Source of the DNA: Sphingobacteriaceae bacterium
Lineage (GTDB): Bacteria > Bacteroidota > Bacteroidia > Sphingobacteriales > Sphingobacteriaceae
Assembly: GCA_029266635.1 (NCBI GenBank)
Contig: JAQSWM010000006.1
Coordinates: 1-64,000 of the forward strand
Length of the DNA: 64,000 nucleotides
Direction of reading: 5' to 3'
The translations under genes and the position numbers were made by a program. Shown here piece by piece: positions 61,985-64,000 of this stretch (its first letter is position 1; every line of letters starts with the position of its first letter). The notes under the pieces were generated by a model, which was given only the letters and a program-made list of their open reading frames with translations, searched no databases and had not been told where the DNA came from.

Positions 61985-62947
61985 TCAAAAAAAGATGCCC
62001 GTGAGCACCTTGATAATACTGCGGATGCTGACCAGCATAACAATGATGCTCACAGCTATCATAATGCTCTTTACGGATATCCTGTTCGACACCCGAGCGG
62101 CTATCGGCGAGGCTACAGCGCTGCCAATTATCAGTCCGGCTACAGCGTCCCAATGAATATCGTGGAGCATCACAATGAAAGTTAATGAACTAAGCATGGC
62201 GATGAAAAACCGTGTTGCTTTAACCGTCCCGAGAGAAGTTCGTGGATTTCTTGCTCCCGCAATAAGCGATGAAAGTACGATAGAGCCCCAGCCACCGCCG
62301 CCAACCGCATCAATAAATCCGCCGCCGAAGCCGAGCACACGGATGTTCTTAATTTTCTTATCGCCTTTGGATTTAGGTTTTAGACTGATGGCTTTGTTAA
62401 GGATAACCCAACCTAATATCAGCGTGTATAAAGAGACAAGCGGTTTTGTGTAGTCACTGTAGTGTTCTAATGAAGATAACAAAAATGCGCCGACCACGGC
62501 TCCAGCAATGCCTGGGATAAGCAAAAGCCAGAATAGCTTTTTATTGATATTCCCCATTTTGTTGTGGATGTAGCCGGCAATTCCGCAGCTCAGGATTTCC
62601 GACAAGTGCACAGCCGTGCTGGCGGAGGCGGGTGGCACTCCCATGGCAAGCGCAAAGGAGGTAGATGTCACTCCGTACGACATCCCGATTGCTCCATCAA
62701 TCATCGCGAAGACGAATCCCGCCGCTAAAAAATAGTAGAATGTTGGGCTGAGCCGTTCAACAAAACCTTTAAAAGATGGATGATAGTTCCATAAAACCAC
62801 CAATGCAATTACCGCAACCACAAACGCCGAAGTCCACAAAGTGACCTTAAGCTTGCTATACGTATGCTTTTTTGACAGCTTTTCGTTCTCAGCTACGTGA
62901 ATGGCTTTGGGTACTTTACTTATTGCTATTGCTTCTGCTTCGGGCAT
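61985..62947 (-). CDS. Sulfite exporter TauE/SafE family protein
   Basis: The 320-residue membrane protein has about eight helices and two repeats of the family (FVFAMIDGAIGMSYGVTSTS and LGFGGGFIDAVGGGGWGSIV, both rich in Gly). An N-terminal cytoplasmic tail precedes the first helix. I chose the ATG at 62945-62947 (MPEAEAIAISKVPKAIHVAE). The open frame to 63064 overlaps the next gene's upstream region and adds 39 unlike residues. It may export sulfur-containing organic anions; the substrate is inference. Confidence 0.87.
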   Translation of the reverse strand: MPEAEAIAISKVPKAIHVAENEKLSKKHTYSKLKVTLWTSAFVVAVIALVVLWNYHPSFKGFVERLSPTFYYFLAAGFVFAMIDGAIGMSYGVTSTSFALAMGVPPASASTAVHLSEILSCGIAGYIHNKMGNINKKLFWLLLIPGIAGAVVGAFLLSSLEHYSDYTKPLVSLYTLILGWVILNKAISLKPKSKGDKKIKNIRVLGFGGGFIDAVGGGGWGSIVLSSLIAGARNPRTSLGTVKATRFFIAMLSSLTFIVMLHDIHWDAVAGLIIGSAVASPIAARVSNRISVKSIMIAVSIIVMLVSIRSIIKVLTGIFF

Positions 62948-63079
62948 ATGAAAAACAAACGACTGCAAATATAGGCAATCTATATATTTAGTAGAATATG
63001 ATCTCGGGTTCTGCAATGACATTTTTTCTGCACCGAACCATTCCGCTTTTTTATGGTTATACACACTAAACAGCCAACC

Positions 63080-63379
63080 ATGAACGAAACATTATCTACC
63101 TTTTCTGCACAACAACATAACTCTACAGAACCGCTGCTCTTTAAATATTACCAGGATCTGCCAGAAGGCAGCATTGTTGAAGTAGGCACTAAAACGGGCG
63201 ATCTTGAGGAATATAAGAACAATGACTGCTACGAATTTGAAGTTGACTGCTTCGGCGAGATCAAGAAGCTGTACCTCGAGAATAAGAAATATTTGGGTGT
63301 CAGCCAGGAAGACGGGCTACGGATGTTTGAATTTCTTCTAAGAGGAATAGAGGATATTAGCCGCGAGGAATATCGCTAG
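63080..63379 (+). CDS. Hypothetical protein of 99 residues
   Basis: I do not recognise this small acidic protein. Starting at the ATG at 63080, it has a polar N-terminus then a compact segment (YYQDLPEGSIVEVGTKTGDL, then CYEFEVDCFGEIKKLYLENK) with no signal peptide or membrane helix. It is divergent from the TauE-like gene and its 3' end overlaps the hybrid kinase gene by 23 bp on the opposite strand. Confidence 0.6.
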   Translation: MNETLSTFSAQQHNSTEPLLFKYYQDLPEGSIVEVGTKTGDLEEYKNNDCYEFEVDCFGEIKKLYLENKKYLGVSQEDGLRMFEFLLRGIEDISREEYR

Positions 63380-64000
63380 TTTGTTGTTTGTAGATTTTCT
63401 CGATCTTGGCTTTTAGCGTATCCGGATTAAAGGGTTTGTGTACGTAATCATCCATTCCGATGTCTTTGATGTTGGAGAACGTATTCCGGGACACGGACGC
63501 AGTCAGAGCAATAATAGGAATTGCAGCCTTTTTGGGATCTGCCATAGATCGGATAATTGTCGTCGCCTGATAGCCATCCATTACTGGCATGTGGAGGTCC
63601 ATGAGCACCAGATCATAACTGCCTTCCTTAACCATTTCCAGGGCGATTTTCCCATTCTCAGCAATTTCCGGCTCAAGATCCCACCATTTGGCAAAAAGCT
63701 TTTTGACCAAAAGAATGTTCATGGCATTATCTTCTACCAAAAGGATCCTAAATCCGGACAGGGCCACTGGTGCCGGGCTCTCTATCAACACATCCGGATG
63801 AATAGTTTCATCCACATCAAATTGAATATTAAAGCTAAACTCAGTTCCTACGCCAGGCTGGCTCTTCATGGTGATCTCACCTCCCGAAAGCTCAACCAAA
63901 TGCTTCACAATAGAAAGCCCCAAACCTGTACCTCCAAATTCTCGTGTGGTTTCTCTAGACGCCTGAGCGAAAGGTTCAAAAACTATCTTCTGTTTTTCAG
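63357..64000 (-). CDS. Hybrid histidine kinase, 3' part only (cut by window edge)
   Basis: The frame is open through the window edge, so the start and sensor part are missing. From the edge inward are the end of a HATPase domain (VFEPFAQAS, then the G2 box GGTGLGLSIVKHLVELSGG) and a C-terminal receiver domain (FRILLVEDNAMNILLVKKL, then phospho-acceptor Asp in DLVLMDLHMPVMDGYQ, then ALTAS and the conserved Lys in YVHKPFN). This order is that of hybrid sensor kinases. The TTG at 63921-63923 is not the real start. Confidence 0.9.
   Translation of the reverse strand, partial: EKQKIVFEPFAQASRETTREFGGTGLGLSIVKHLVELSGGEITMKSQPGVGTEFSFNIQFDVDETIHPDVLIESPAPVALSGFRILLVEDNAMNILLVKKLFAKWWDLEPEIAENGKIALEMVKEGSYDLVLMDLHMPVMDGYQATTIIRSMADPKKAAIPIIALTASVSRNTFSNIKDIGMDDYVHKPFNPDTLKAKIEKIYKQQTSDIPRG

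Overview
The window looks like a chromosomal segment of a Bacteroidota bacterium, most likely a Sphingobacteriaceae-type organism (Pedobacter/Mucilaginibacter-like; the genus is inference). The evidence is gliding/type IX secretion genes (gldA, gldF, gldG, gldB, a PorD-like gene, a protein with a type B sorting C-terminus), a putative porin of the Bacteroidota family, DUF5606, DUF4835 and DUF4397 proteins, promoters of the Bacteroidota type (TTTG or TTG, about 20 nt, TAnnTTTG) and an F-ATPase operon without atpD/atpC. No rRNA, tRNA, CRISPR array, prophage or insertion sequence was seen. The content is mostly housekeeping.

Layout. 1-6.2 kb: bamD-rpoZ-coaBC-porD-like run, then recN and fabI. 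6.3-16.9 kb: lipoprotein, clpC, ettA, rny, a 6S-like RNA between rny and zapA, a coiled-coil protein, pheT, radC, rpsT. 17.3-20.4 kb: secreted zinc phospholipase C-like protein, TMEM175-type channel, DedA protein, DUF4397 lipoprotein. 20.5-25.4 kb: dnaN and the gliding ABC transporter genes gldA-(beta-barrel)-gldF-gldG. 25.6-35.8 kb: glyS, a carboxypeptidase-regulatory-like protein, a 41-residue membrane protein, rlmH, an M48 metalloprotease, the type B sorting protein, aconitase, DUF5606, cyclophilin. 35.9-44.6 kb: secreted amidotransferase-like protein, two lipoproteins, a porin, purine nucleoside phosphorylase, lpxK, an L,D-transpeptidase, an old yellow enzyme. 44.7-49.5 kb: an aromatic amino acid operon (pheA, DAHP synthase/chorismate mutase, aroA, aroC) behind a Phe/Tyr leader peptide and attenuator. 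49.5-55.4 kb: atpZ, an AtpI-like gene, atpB-E-F-H-A-G. 55.5-64 kb: DUF4349 lipoprotein, small membrane protein, patatin, gldB, beta-barrel protein, nadE, PAS protein, LysE and TauE exporters, a hypothetical protein and the 3' end of a hybrid histidine kinase cut by the window edge.

The most unusual structure is a set of imperfect 7-bp tandem repeats arranged as two inverted arms. They fill the intercistronic gaps almost exactly from stop codon to start codon before aroG-CM, aroC, atpH and atpG and between the cyclophilin and DUF5606 genes. One related copy is read in frame inside aroA. Other copies with different heptad sequences lie upstream of glyS and dnaN. The second striking element is the pheA attenuator: a 20-codon peptide with six Tyr and three Phe followed by mutually exclusive hairpins.

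All calls come from reading sequence and translations by eye; no database search or folding program was run.
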